The notes beneath the pieces are model-generated. The model had not been told where the DNA came from, ran no database searches, and worked only from the letters and a program-made list of their open reading frames with translations. This document shows, one piece after another, positions 24,509-33,687 of a stretch of 64,000 bases of DNA. Numbering within the stretch: position 1 is the first letter of the stretch; every line of letters starts with the position of its first letter. The DNA comes from Brucella rhizosphaerae (GTDB lineage Bacteria; Pseudomonadota; Alphaproteobacteria; Rhizobiales; Rhizobiaceae): positions 1 through 64,000 of the forward strand of contig NZ_NNRK01000029.1 of NCBI RefSeq assembly GCF_002252475.1. The letters run 5' to 3'. The translations under genes and the position numbers were made by a program.

Positions 24509-25336
24509 ATGGTGACTTATATCGAAGCAACAAGCGCCCCGATGAAATATACGGGCCAGATCAGGCTTTACGGCCCTGATGCATTTGAAGGCATGCGCAA
24601 GGTTTGCAATCTTACGGCCCGTTGTCTCGACGCACTCAATGACATTGTCAAACCCGGTGTTACGACCAACGAAATTGACCGCTTCGTGTTTGAATTCGGT
24701 ATGGATCACGGCGCATTTCCAGCAACGCTGAACTATCGCGGCTATACCAAATCAACCTGCACATCGATCAATCATGTGGTCTGCCACGGCATCCCGGATG
24801 ACAAGCCGCTTCGCGAAGGCGACATCGTCAATATCGACGTCACCTATCTGCTGGATGGCTGGCATGGCGACTCAAGCCGTATGTATTCAGTAGGCGAAAT
24901 CAAACGTGCCGCTGAACGTCTGCTCGAAGTAACCTATGAAAGCCTTCTGCGCGGTATTGCTGCGGTTAAACCTGGTGCCAAAACCGGCGCGATTGGCGCT
25001 GCAATCCAGACCTATGCAGAAGGCGAACGCTGTTCAGTTGTCCGCGACTTCTGCGGCCATGGTGTGGGCCAACTTTTCCACGATGCGCCGAATATCCTGC
25101 ATTACGGCACAGTCAGTGAAGGCGTTGAGATCAAGGAAGGCATGATCTTTACGATCGAGCCAATGATCAATCTCGGTAAGCCAGGTGTAAAGGTTCTGGC
25201 CGATGGCTGGACCGCAGTTACACGCGACCGATCGCTCACCGCTCAATATGAGCATACTGTCGGCGTAACCAAAGATGGCTGTGAAATCTTCACACTGTCA
25301 CCAAATAATGTTTTCGGCCCGCCATCCATGCGGTAA
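24509..25336 (+). CDS. map: Methionine aminopeptidase type I
   Basis: A 275-residue dinuclear metallopeptidase that removes the initiator methionine. Metal ligands are visible as Asp in [19 protein letters not shown] (two), His in [14 protein letters not shown], Glu in FTIEPMIN and Glu in QYEHTVGVT; the substrate His is in VCHGIP. Length fits class Ia. It is followed 46 bases later by radC, a frequent order in Rhizobiales. Confidence 0.96.
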   Translation: MVTYIEATSAPMKYTGQIRLYGPDAFEGMRKVCNLTARCLDALNDIVKPGVTTNEIDRFVFEFGMDHGAFPATLNYRGYTKSTCTSINHVVCHGIPDDKPLREGDIVNIDVTYLLDGWHGDSSRMYSVGEIKRAAERLLEVTYESLLRGIAAVKPGAKTGAIGAAIQTYAEGERCSVVRDFCGHGVGQLFHDAPNILHYGTVSEGVEIKEGMIFTIEPMINLGKPGVKVLADGWTAVTRDRSLTAQYEHTVGVTKDGCEIFTLSPNNVFGPPSMR

Positions 25337-25382
25337 AAGCGGGCATATTTTGTCTGTCTGTTTCTACGGGGGGTCAAACAGA

Positions 25383-26132
25383 ATGGCACCAAAAGATAAA
25401 AAACCGGGAAGTTTTGATCTTCCCGGCTTTAATGAAGGTATTCATTTAGCGGCTCAACTTGAGAAGCCCCACCATATGGGGCATCGCGAACGGCTGCGCC
25501 AACGCTTTAAAGCCGCGCCCGATGCGCTTGCTGATTATGAACTGCTCGAACTCTTGCTTTTCCGGGTCATCCCGCGAGCAGATACAAAACCGCTCGCAAA
25601 ATCTCTGCTCACACGCTTCGGTTCTCTTGCAGAGGTTCTGGGCGCCCCTGAAAAGCTGCTCGCCGAAACACCCGGAATAGGCCCCTCCATAGCGCTTGAA
25701 ATCAAAATCGTTGAAGCTATGGCAAAACGCTCCGCCCGCAGCACGGTGATGGAGCGTGAAGTGCTTGGCTCTTGGAGCCAGGTTGTACAATACTGCACAA
25801 CCGCAATGGCTTATGAGACACGCGAGCAATTCCGCGTGCTGTTTCTTGATAAGAAAAACCGCCTCATCGCGGATGAAGTTCAGCAACAAGGTACGGTCGA
25901 TCACACACCGGTTTATCCGCGTGAAGTCGTGCGCCGAGCGCTGGAGCTTTCTGCCACCGCTATCATTGTCGTGCACAACCACCCGTCAGGTGACCCCACG
26001 CCATCCAGAGCCGATATCGACATGACCAAACTTCTGATCGATGCTGCCAAAGCGCTAAGCATTGCTGTGCACGATCACATCATTGTCGGTAAACACGGCC
26101 ATATCAGTATGCGCGGGCTGAAACTGATTTAG
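25383..26132 (+). CDS. radC: RadC family (JAB/MPN domain) protein
   Basis: A 249-residue protein with an amino-terminal helix-hairpin-helix region (about 35-110; [13 protein letters not shown]) and a carboxy-terminal MPN/JAMM domain (about 125-248) with [18 protein letters not shown], the metal-binding signature, and VHDHIIVG. Despite the name, a repair role has not been confirmed for RadC. ATG at 25383 follows GGGGG and matches the family start; the frame open back to 25275 overlaps map. Its stop overlaps a palindromic element. Confidence 0.92.
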   Translation: MAPKDKKPGSFDLPGFNEGIHLAAQLEKPHHMGHRERLRQRFKAAPDALADYELLELLLFRVIPRADTKPLAKSLLTRFGSLAEVLGAPEKLLAETPGIGPSIALEIKIVEAMAKRSARSTVMEREVLGSWSQVVQYCTTAMAYETREQFRVLFLDKKNRLIADEVQQQGTVDHTPVYPREVVRRALELSATAIIVVHNHPSGDPTPSRADIDMTKLLIDAAKALSIAVHDHIIVGKHGHISMRGLKLI

Positions 26133-26186
26133 AGCGCATCCCGAAAAGTGTGAAAATAAATAATCAGAGCGCATTTCGCTCTGAAT
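26131..26186. repeat. Truncated palindromic element after radC
   Basis: AGAGCGCATCCCGAAAAGTG followed by AAATAAATAATCAGAGCGCATTTCGCTCTG; only about half of the ~100 bp element is present. The end has its own hairpin CAGAGCG/CGCTCTG. Confidence 0.7.
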
Positions 26187-26389
26187 TCTGACCTATCGAT
26201 CGTTACCTTTTATTAAGCATATGAACGAAAACGCAGGTTTATCCCTACGAATTAGCTCGAATTTTCTTAAATTTAGACACAATCACAAGCGACGAAGCAA
26301 ACAGCTTGAGGGCTAGCCAAGTCGCCCCCTCAAATAAGAATTCAAGCATATTTCCTGCCAGCGTATTTGACAGGAAAACTGGAGTAAAA

Positions 26390-27028
26390 ATGTTGAAGCG
26401 TTCATACATCGCCGCGGCGTTCGGTGCCGCAATTGTCGCCTTTGCTGGTCCTTCCTTTGCGGCCGACATGATGGGCGGATCCGACTACACCTATAACGAA
26501 CCCGTTGCATCAGGCCCACACGACTGGTCTGGCAATTATATCGGTGCTCAGATCGGCGCTTCTTCGTCCAGAGTTCCTGGTCCATTCACCAACCGCACCG
26601 GCTTCCTCGGCGGCGCGGTCGTGGGTAAGAACATGCAGAGCGGCAATGTTGTTTTCGGTGGTGAGCTGGAAGGCAACTTCGCAGAGGCCGAACACCGTAT
26701 CGGTAACGGTGGCAGCCTTCAGCAGTCGTGGAACGGCAATGCAAAAGGCAAGGTCGGCTATGCTTTTGACAAGACCCTTGTTTATGGTACCGCGGGTTAT
26801 GGCGTAACCAAATTCAAGGCCAAGGATGCAACCACTTCCGCTCCCGGCTGGGAAGGTGGCGCACTGATTGGCGCAGGTGTAGAGCAGGCAATTTCCGGCC
26901 CGATCTCAGTCAAGGCCGAATATGATTTCCAACGCTTCAGCGATGTTAAATCCAAAGTAAACGGCGTTACGCAGTACAATAACCTGAAGAATCATTCGAT
27001 CAAGGCAGGCGTTAACTACCGCTTCTGA
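26390..27028 (+). CDS. Omp25/Omp31-type outer membrane beta-barrel protein
   Basis: A 212-residue outer-membrane protein with a Sec signal peptide ending PSFAAD (residues 1-24). The mature chain begins with a Gly-rich extracellular/periplasmic segment (DWSGNYIGAQIGAS), alternates in barrel-strand style and ends in YRF with an aromatic carboxy-terminal residue, as outer-membrane barrels do. The pattern FGGELEGNF, GKVGYAFDKTLVYGTAGYGV and VKAEYDFQRF is that of the Brucella Omp25/Omp31 family. The exact paralogue cannot be fixed. GGAG precedes the ATG at 26390; a terminator follows. Confidence 0.85.
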   Translation: MLKRSYIAAAFGAAIVAFAGPSFAADMMGGSDYTYNEPVASGPHDWSGNYIGAQIGASSSRVPGPFTNRTGFLGGAVVGKNMQSGNVVFGGELEGNFAEAEHRIGNGGSLQQSWNGNAKGKVGYAFDKTLVYGTAGYGVTKFKAKDATTSAPGWEGGALIGAGVEQAISGPISVKAEYDFQRFSDVKSKVNGVTQYNNLKNHSIKAGVNYRF

Positions 27029-27084
27029 TCTATTCCGGGCGCAGTTCATTCCAATTGCGCATTGGTACATGCAATTTTTGCATA

Positions 27085-27118
27085 AAAGGCTGCACTCAAT
27101 GTGCAGCCTTTTGTTTTT
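27085..27118 (+). terminator. Intrinsic terminator of the Omp25-like gene
   Basis: AAAGGCTGCAC (27086-27096) pairs with GTGCAGCCTTT around TCAAT and is followed by TGTTTTT. It lies ~60 bases after the stop codon. Confidence 0.88.
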
Positions 27119-27323
27119 GCACCGTTTCCAAATTGAGAAACATCAGCTTCGACAGCAGAGAGCTTGACTCCATTAGCGGGCAACATCTTATATATCACGA
27201 GTTCGAGTGGGGCGCTCAACATCCGCAATTCTGAATTGAGTTTCGTTTGCGTTGACACCCTATTGCGAACGGGCTTTCAATTGGGCGTCAAGGCATAGCC
27301 AGCCGTTCAGCTAGGAATGTATA

Positions 27324-28382
27324 ATGCAGCGCGTTTTCGACGGACACAACGATGTCCTACTGCGTCTTTGGGAAAACCAACGCAATGGCGGCGACCCGAT
27401 AAAAGAATTCATCGGCGGTACGAAAATAGGTCACATCGATCTGCCCCGGTCACTAAAGGGCGGGCTGGCAGGCGGTATTTGCGCAATTTACATTCCAGCA
27501 GGCCATCATATCGAACTCGGCAAGGCCAATGAAAATGGCCATTACGAAACGCCGCTTTCGCAGCCGCTGGAGCGCGCACCGTCGCTCGACATCGCACTGG
27601 AATTCGCCTCCCTGGCATTGCGCCTTGAAGAAGCTGGTGGTTGGAAGCTTTGCAGAAACGGCAAAGACCTCGATGAAGCGCTGAACAGCGACACATTTGC
27701 AGCCGTTCTTCATATGGAAGGCTGTGAAGCTATCGATGCTGATCTCGCAGCGCTGGACGTGTTCTACGCTGCCGGTCTGCGTTCGCTGGGCCCTGTCTGG
27801 AGCCGGAACAACATTTTTGCCCATGGTGTGCCATTTGCATATCCAATGAGCCCTGATACCGGCCCAGGCCTTACAGAAGCTGGCAAACGGCTCGTCAAGG
27901 CATGCAATCGCAAAGGCATTCTGATCGATCTTGCACATATTACGGAAAAAGGTTTCTGGGACGTTGCGGAACTGAGCGATCAGCCATTGATCGCCAGCCA
28001 TTCAAACGCTCATGCACTCACCCCCGTCGCGCGCAATCTGACAGACCGTCAGCTTGATGCAATCAGCGAGCGCAAAGGCCTTGCTGGCCTCAATTATGCA
28101 ACCACCATGCTGCGCAGCGATGGCAAAGAAAACGCCAACACACCGCTCTCCGATATGGTTCGCCATGTTGACTATATGGTCGAGCGCATGGGTATCGACT
28201 GCGTAGCGCTTGGCTCCGACTACGACGGCGCGACCATTCCGAATGAAATCGGTGATGCAGCTGGCACACAGAATCTCGTCACCGCTCTACGGAACGCAGG
28301 TTATAGTGAGGAAGAACTTGCGAAACTTTGCCGTGAAAACTGGATACGGGTCCTGAAGCAGGCTTGGCACGAAGCCGCCTGA
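27324..28382 (+). CDS. Membrane-dipeptidase-type peptidase (M19)
   Basis: A 352-residue zinc dipeptidase of family M19 (renal-dipeptidase type), which cleaves dipeptides including those with a D-amino acid. Visible ligands are H-x-D in DGHNDVLL, Glu in HMEGCEAI, His in LIDLAHITEKGFWDV and His in IASHSNAHAL, with the closing GSDYDGA. There is no signal peptide, so it is probably cytoplasmic. It begins a co-directional six-gene set with an oligopeptide importer, 47 bases upstream of the binding-protein gene, which suggests that imported dipeptides are its substrates. Confidence 0.92.
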   Translation: MQRVFDGHNDVLLRLWENQRNGGDPIKEFIGGTKIGHIDLPRSLKGGLAGGICAIYIPAGHHIELGKANENGHYETPLSQPLERAPSLDIALEFASLALRLEEAGGWKLCRNGKDLDEALNSDTFAAVLHMEGCEAIDADLAALDVFYAAGLRSLGPVWSRNNIFAHGVPFAYPMSPDTGPGLTEAGKRLVKACNRKGILIDLAHITEKGFWDVAELSDQPLIASHSNAHALTPVARNLTDRQLDAISERKGLAGLNYATTMLRSDGKENANTPLSDMVRHVDYMVERMGIDCVALGSDYDGATIPNEIGDAAGTQNLVTALRNAGYSEEELAKLCRENWIRVLKQAWHEAA

Positions 28383-28429
28383 CAGGCCGTACAAACTCCC
28401 AATAATAAAATCACTGAAAGGGAACTAAA

Positions 28430-30061
28430 ATGATGCATTTCGGACGTTTTCGTATTCTTGCAGCCGGTGCAGCTCTTGCTGCCGTTATGGCCGCAAATCC
28501 AGCATTGTCGGCAACACCTGCCGACACGCTGGTCGAAGCATGGGCCATCGACGACATTATCACGCTTGATCCGGCAGAATCCTTTGAAATCAGCCCTGCT
28601 GAAGTTCTCGGCAATGCGTATGACCGTCTCATTCAGCTGGACATCAGCGATACATCGAAGGTCATTCCCGCCGCCGCAGAAAGCTGGACTGTTTCAGATG
28701 ATGGTCTGACTTACACATTCAAGCTGCGCAAGGATGCCAAATTCGCGTCCGGCAATCCGCTTACCGCAGCTGATGTCGCCTATACGTTTGAACGCGGTGT
28801 TCGTCTCGACAAGGCGCCTGCTTTCATCCTCACCCAGTTTGGCCTCACGGGCGAAAACGTTACGGAAAAGGCCAAGGCCGTTGATGAAACGACCTTTGTT
28901 CTCACTGTCGACAAGCCTTATGCGCCAAGCTTCGTGCTCAACTGTCTGACCGCCACCGTTGGCTCGATTGTCGACAAGAAGCTGCTCGAAGAACATGCTG
29001 CGAAAGTCACGCCATCGGAAGATTACAAATACGACACCGATTATGGCAACGCATGGCTGAAAACCGGCTATGCAGGTTCCGGCCCGTTCAAGATCCGCGA
29101 CTGGCGCGCCAATGAAGTCGTGGTTCTGGAGCGTAATGACAATTACTATGGCGAAAAGGCCAAGCTCGCGCGCGTATTCTATCGTCACGTCAAGGAAAGC
29201 GCGACGCAGCGTCTGATGCTCGAATCGGGTGATGTGGACGTGGCACGTAATCTGGAACCAGGCGATTATGAAGCCGTTCAGAAGAACGACAAGCTGCAGA
29301 CCGTCAACGCGCCAAAGGGTACGGTCTACTACATCTCGCTTAACCAGAAGAACGCGGAACTAGCCAAGCCAGAAGTTCGCGAAGCATTCAAGTATCTCAT
29401 TGATTACGACGCGATCGGCGCAACCCTGATCAAGGGTATCGGCGAAGTTCGCCAGACCTATCAGGCGAAGGGCGTACTTGGTTCGCTGGATGCCAATCCA
29501 TACAAGCTGGATATCGACAAGGCCAAGGAACTGCTGGCGAAGGCTGGTCTCAAGGACGGTCTGTCAATCACCTTCGACGTTCGCAACACACAGCCTGTCA
29601 CCGGCATTGCCGAATCCTTCCAGCAGTCCGCTGCCAAGGCTGGCATCAACATCAGCATCATTCCAGGTGATGGTAAGCAGACACTTACCAAGTATCGTGC
29701 TCGTAACCATGATCTCTATATCGGCCAGTGGGGCATGGATTACTGGGATCCAAACTCGAATGCCGAAGCGTTCACATCCAACCCGGATAACGGCGACGAT
29801 GCATCCAACAAGACGCTTGCATGGCGTAATGCCTGGGCAATTCCAGAACTTACACAGCAGACGCAAGCTGCTTTGCTGGAACGTGACGGCGACAAGCGTG
29901 CAGATGAATACAAGAAGCTGCAGCAGGAAGCGCTCGACCAGAGCCCATTTGTCATGCTGTTCCAGCAGGTCGAAGTGGCAGGCGTCGCGGGTACAGTGAA
30001 GGGCTTCAAGCTCGGACCAACCTTCGATTCCAACTATCTTGCACCAGTCAGCAAAGACTGA
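28430..30061 (+). CDS. Peptide ABC transporter substrate-binding protein (SBP family 5)
   Basis: A 543-residue periplasmic protein with signal peptide (residues 1-28, PALSAT). The SBP_bac_5 fold is shown by LDPAESFEISPAEVLGNAYDRL, YTFKLRKDAKFASGNPLTAADVAYTFER and YYISLNQKN..EVREAFKYLIDYDAI. Such proteins feed Dpp/Opp/Nik-type importers. Genetic linkage to an M19 dipeptidase favours di- or oligopeptides; D-Ala-D-Ala-like substrates or metal chelates are not excluded. Confidence 0.92.
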   Translation: MMHFGRFRILAAGAALAAVMAANPALSATPADTLVEAWAIDDIITLDPAESFEISPAEVLGNAYDRLIQLDISDTSKVIPAAAESWTVSDDGLTYTFKLRKDAKFASGNPLTAADVAYTFERGVRLDKAPAFILTQFGLTGENVTEKAKAVDETTFVLTVDKPYAPSFVLNCLTATVGSIVDKKLLEEHAAKVTPSEDYKYDTDYGNAWLKTGYAGSGPFKIRDWRANEVVVLERNDNYYGEKAKLARVFYRHVKESATQRLMLESGDVDVARNLEPGDYEAVQKNDKLQTVNAPKGTVYYISLNQKNAELAKPEVREAFKYLIDYDAIGATLIKGIGEVRQTYQAKGVLGSLDANPYKLDIDKAKELLAKAGLKDGLSITFDVRNTQPVTGIAESFQQSAAKAGINISIIPGDGKQTLTKYRARNHDLYIGQWGMDYWDPNSNAEAFTSNPDNGDDASNKTLAWRNAWAIPELTQQTQAALLERDGDKRADEYKKLQQEALDQSPFVMLFQQVEVAGVAGTVKGFKLGPTFDSNYLAPVSKD

Positions 30062-30081
30062 TCTGAAGAACGGTCAAAGCA

Positions 30082-31152
30082 TTGAGTACAACCGGAAATA
30101 CCATTACCAAGCCGAGGAGCGCCAAAAGGCGCTCCTCAACCCTTATAGCAGCAATCGCCAGCTTTCTGGTGATCGTAGCAACCACTTATCTTGGCCTTCT
30201 GGCAGTGACATTCTTCATCGGGCGCGTTGTCCCGATTGATCCTGTTCTGGCAATCGTCGGCGACCGTGCACCTGCGCATGTCGTTGAACGTGTGCGTCAG
30301 GAGATGGGCTTCAACCTGCCCTACTACCAGCAGTTTTACCTCTATGTTAAAGGTGTATTACTAGGCGATTTCGGAACATCTGTTCTGACCACAAACCCGG
30401 TCATGACCGACATTCGTCGTGTTTTCCCCGCGACCATGGAGCTTGCAACCATTGGCACGATCATCGGCGCGCTTTTCGGCATTCCGCTGGGTGTTCTGGC
30501 GGCAGTCAAGCGCGGCAGCATCATCGATCAGGTGGTGCGTATCATCGGTCTCGTCGGCTATTCGGTACCGATTTTCTGGCTCGGCATGCTGGCCTTGCTG
30601 ATTTTCTATGCCCGTCTGGGCTGGACATCCGGCCCCGGTCGTATCGACATAACCTTTGAATATACGTTCACGCCAATCACCGGATTTTACGTAATCGACG
30701 CCATCCTTCAGCGCGACTGGGAAGCCTTGCGCAACATTGTCTCGCACCTTGTTCTGCCTTCGGCACTGCTTGGCTATTTCTCGCTGGCCTATATCAGCCG
30801 GATGACGCGCTCTTTCATGCTCAACGAACTGGAGCAGGAATATATCGTTGCAGCCCGTGCCAAGGGCATTTCTGAAACACGTATCATCTGGGGTCACGCC
30901 TTGCGCAATGCGGCTGTACCACTGGTGACGGTGATTGTGCTTTCCTATGCAGGCTTGCTTGAAGGTTCGGTTCTGACCGAAACCATCTTTGCATGGCCGG
31001 GCCTTGGTCTTTACATCACCAACTCGCTGCAAAATGCCGATATGAATGCCGTTCTGGGTGGTACGATTATCATCGGGTCGGTCTTTATCGCGCTCAACCT
31101 TGTGTCCGATCTCCTGTATCGGCTCCTTGATCCGAGGACGCGCGTAAGATGA
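30082..31152 (+). CDS. Peptide ABC transporter permease (DppB-like)
   Basis: A 356-residue inner-membrane permease with about six hydrophobic segments (first at ~20-45). The DppB/OppB family traits are ARAKGISETRIIWGHALRNA (the cytoplasmic EAA loop that contacts the ATPase) and the amino-terminal RQEMGFNLPYYQQF periplasmic loop. The start is TTG at 30082; the charged amino terminus is slightly longer than usual. Its stop overlaps the start of the next permease by four bases (ATGA). Confidence 0.9.
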   Translation: MSTTGNTITKPRSAKRRSSTLIAAIASFLVIVATTYLGLLAVTFFIGRVVPIDPVLAIVGDRAPAHVVERVRQEMGFNLPYYQQFYLYVKGVLLGDFGTSVLTTNPVMTDIRRVFPATMELATIGTIIGALFGIPLGVLAAVKRGSIIDQVVRIIGLVGYSVPIFWLGMLALLIFYARLGWTSGPGRIDITFEYTFTPITGFYVIDAILQRDWEALRNIVSHLVLPSALLGYFSLAYISRMTRSFMLNELEQEYIVAARAKGISETRIIWGHALRNAAVPLVTVIVLSYAGLLEGSVLTETIFAWPGLGLYITNSLQNADMNAVLGGTIIIGSVFIALNLVSDLLYRLLDPRTRVR

Positions 31153-32081
31153 GTCAAATGACAGACACTTCAAATCTTTCATGGCGCGAATGGCTGCTTT
31201 CAGAGCGTCCACAATCCCGCATGCAGGCCCGCATGGGCCGCTCCTACATGATCTGGCGTCGGTTTACCGCGAATAAACTCGCGGTAATCGGCCTGATGAT
31301 TATCATCGCGCTGGTGCTGGTCGCAGCGTTTGCAAATGTGCTCGCACCGCATTCACCGACACAAGGCGATCTCGCAAATGCGCGCCTTCTGCCGCCCGGC
31401 ACACCGGGCTATCTGCTGGGTACTGACGATCAGGGACGTGATATTCTCTCACGCCTGATTTTTGGTTCTCGTATCACGCTTTATGTGGTGTTGCTCGTCG
31501 CAGTCATTGCAGCGCCTATCGGTCTTTTGGTCGGTACGGTTGCAGGCTATGCAGGCGGATGGGTCGATGCCGTCCTGATGCGCATTACCGATATTTTCCT
31601 TGCCTTCCCCAAGCTTATTCTGGCGCTCGCCTTCGTTGCAGCTTTGGGACCGGGCATCGAAAACGCCATCATTGCAATCGCGATCACCTCATGGCCGCCT
31701 TATGCGCGTATTGCTCGTGCTGAAACGCTGACCGTGCGGAATTCCGATTATATTTCCGCCGTTCGTCTGATGGGAGCTTCGCCTTTCCGCATCGTTCTTC
31801 GTCACATCATGCCGCTCTGCACCTCATCGCTGATCGTTCGTGTAACGCTTGATATGGCAGGCATCATCCTGACTGCGGCAGGCCTCGGCTTTCTTGGGTT
31901 GGGCGCCCAGCCGCCATTGCCAGAATGGGGTGCGATGATTGCATCGGGTCGCCGCTTCATCCTCGACCAGTGGTGGGTTGCTGCCATGCCGGGTATAGCG
32001 ATCCTCATCGTCAGCCTTGGCTTCAACTTCCTCGGTGACGGTCTGCGCGATGCGCTCGATCCGCGGGGTAACAACCAATGA
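31149..32081 (+). CDS. Peptide ABC transporter permease (DppC-like)
   Basis: A 310-residue permease of the OppC/DppC type: a cytoplasmic amino terminus with RMGRSYMIWRRFTANKLAVIG, first membrane segment (~45-65), LLGTDDQGRDILSRLIFGSRITL and the EAA loop MGASPFRIVLRHIMP. It overlaps both neighbours by four bases, so the four transport genes are translationally coupled. Confidence 0.92.
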   Translation: MSQMTDTSNLSWREWLLSERPQSRMQARMGRSYMIWRRFTANKLAVIGLMIIIALVLVAAFANVLAPHSPTQGDLANARLLPPGTPGYLLGTDDQGRDILSRLIFGSRITLYVVLLVAVIAAPIGLLVGTVAGYAGGWVDAVLMRITDIFLAFPKLILALAFVAALGPGIENAIIAIAITSWPPYARIARAETLTVRNSDYISAVRLMGASPFRIVLRHIMPLCTSSLIVRVTLDMAGIILTAAGLGFLGLGAQPPLPEWGAMIASGRRFILDQWWVAAMPGIAILIVSLGFNFLGDGLRDALDPRGNNQ

Positions 32082-32911
32082 AGCCACTTCTGACAGTTGA
32101 TGACCTGCGCGTCACCTTCCCCACGCGTACCGGAGCGATTGAAGCCGTACGCGGTGTAAGCTTTACGCTTGGCCGCGAACGTTTGGGCATTGTGGGTGAA
32201 TCTGGTTCAGGAAAATCTCAGACCGGGCGTGCGATCATGGGGCTCACACCTCCACACGCGCAGATCACCGCGAAAACATTGCAGTTTGATGGTATCGACC
32301 TGCTGGACATCTCTGATCGTGAACGGCGCGCACTGCGCGGCGGTCGCGTTGCCATGGTGCTTCAGGACCCCAAATACTCGCTCAATCCGGTCATGACCAT
32401 CGGCAAGCAAGTTGCTGAGACGCTTAAAGCCCACGGCAAATACAGCAGTTCTGAAATCCGCAAGCGTTCGATTTCGATGCTTGAAGCTGTGCAAATTCGC
32501 GATGCTGAACGCGTTATGAAACTCTATCCGCATGAAGTTTCGGGCGGCATGGGGCAACGAGTCATGATCGCCATGATGCTCGTTGCAGAACCTGAATTGT
32601 TGATTGCCGATGAACCGACATCAGCACTCGACGTGACGGTTCAGCTTGAGGTGCTTGGTATTCTCGACAAGCTGGTGGCTGAACGCGGCATGGGACTGAT
32701 CTTCATCAGCCACGATCTGCGTCTTGTGTCGTCCTTCTGCGACCGCGTCATTGTCATGTATGCAGGCAAGATCGTTGAAGAGATTGCAGCAAGCGATCTC
32801 GCCAACGCGAAACACCCGTATACGCAAGGACTGCTCAATTGCATGCCCAAGATCGGAGCGGATCAACATCCCCTGCCCACCTTGCAGCGTCAGGAGGCAT
32901 GGCGCTTATGA
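32078..32911 (+). CDS. Peptide ABC transporter ATPase (DppD-like, short form)
   Basis: A 277-residue ATPase: Walker A GESGSGKSQTGRA, Q-loop VLQDPKYSLNP, signature VSGGMGQRVM and Walker B LLIADEPTSALD, then the H-loop SHDLR. The carboxy-terminal oligopeptide-transporter extension that holds an iron-sulfur or HPY segment in long DppD is reduced to a short piece ending HPYTQGLLNCMPKIG, giving NikD-like length. It overlaps both neighbours by four bases. Confidence 0.9.
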   Translation: MKPLLTVDDLRVTFPTRTGAIEAVRGVSFTLGRERLGIVGESGSGKSQTGRAIMGLTPPHAQITAKTLQFDGIDLLDISDRERRALRGGRVAMVLQDPKYSLNPVMTIGKQVAETLKAHGKYSSSEIRKRSISMLEAVQIRDAERVMKLYPHEVSGGMGQRVMIAMMLVAEPELLIADEPTSALDVTVQLEVLGILDKLVAERGMGLIFISHDLRLVSSFCDRVIVMYAGKIVEEIAASDLANAKHPYTQGLLNCMPKIGADQHPLPTLQRQEAWRL

Positions 32912-33657
32912 GCACGGCATCAGCACTTAGCATTGATAAGGTCGATGTATTTTTCGATCATTTCCATGCATTGAAATCAGTCAGCATTGATGTTGCACGC
33001 GGGGAATCCTACGGGCTCGTCGGTGAATCCGGCTCGGGAAAATCTACCCTGTTGCGCGCAGTGGCAGGCCTTGCACCCATCGATGACGGCGAAGTCCGCA
33101 TTGATGGCAACATGCTCAAGACACCGCGTGACAAGGCGTTTTACCGCAGGGTGCAGATGGTGTTTCAGGACCCGTATGGCTCCCTTCACCCACGCCAGAC
33201 AGTAGACCGTCTTTTGCTCGAGCCACTCGCCATTCATGGCGTGGAAGACAGCGAAAAGCGTATTGTCCGTGCTTTGGATGAAGTGGGCTTGGGTTCAGGC
33301 TTTCGCTTCCGCTATCCACATCAGCTCTCAGGCGGTCAGCGTCAGCGTATCGCTATTGCGCGCGCGTTGATTGTCGAGCCAAGCATCCTGCTTCTTGATG
33401 AACCGACCTCAGCACTTGATGCTTCCGTTCAAGCGGAAGTGTTGAACCTGCTTGAGCAGGTGCGCCGTGATCGCCAGCTGACTTTCGTGATGGTCAGTCA
33501 TGATCTGGCTGTCATCACCCATATGTGTGACCGTCTTGCCGTAATGCGCAACGGTGAAGTCGTGGAGCAGCTTGAGGCATCTGAACTGGTAAGCGGCAAT
33601 ATTAAGGCCGATTATACGAAGAACCTGATGCGAGCCAGTGAAGGCTTCAGGCGTTAA
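32908..33657 (+). CDS. Peptide ABC transporter ATPase (DppF-like, short form)
   Basis: A 249-residue ATPase: Walker A GESGSGKSTLLRA, Q-loop VFQDPYGSLHPRQ, signature LSGGQRQRIAIARAL, Walker B ILLLDEPTSALD and H-loop SHDL. It partners the previous ATPase under the two permeases. Start ATG at 32908 overlaps the upstream stop (ATGA) and lies ten bases after AGGAGG; a frame open from 32839 is ignored. It is the last gene of the operon, followed by a terminator. Confidence 0.9.
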   Translation: MSTASALSIDKVDVFFDHFHALKSVSIDVARGESYGLVGESGSGKSTLLRAVAGLAPIDDGEVRIDGNMLKTPRDKAFYRRVQMVFQDPYGSLHPRQTVDRLLLEPLAIHGVEDSEKRIVRALDEVGLGSGFRFRYPHQLSGGQRQRIAIARALIVEPSILLLDEPTSALDASVQAEVLNLLEQVRRDRQLTFVMVSHDLAVITHMCDRLAVMRNGEVVEQLEASELVSGNIKADYTKNLMRASEGFRR

Positions 33658-33687
33658 AAAAGGGGACCGAAAGGTCCCCTTTTTTAT
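33656..33687. terminator. Bidirectional terminator between the peptide importer and the siderophore-interacting protein
   Basis: AAAAAAGGGGACC (33656-33668) pairs with GGTCCCCTTTTTT around GAAA. A and T runs on both sides allow use by both convergent genes. Confidence 0.93.

Noticed and set aside
30361..31212. 283-codon open frame on the minus strand
   Set aside because: Antisense to the peptide permease genes, highly charged shadow composition, no start signal.
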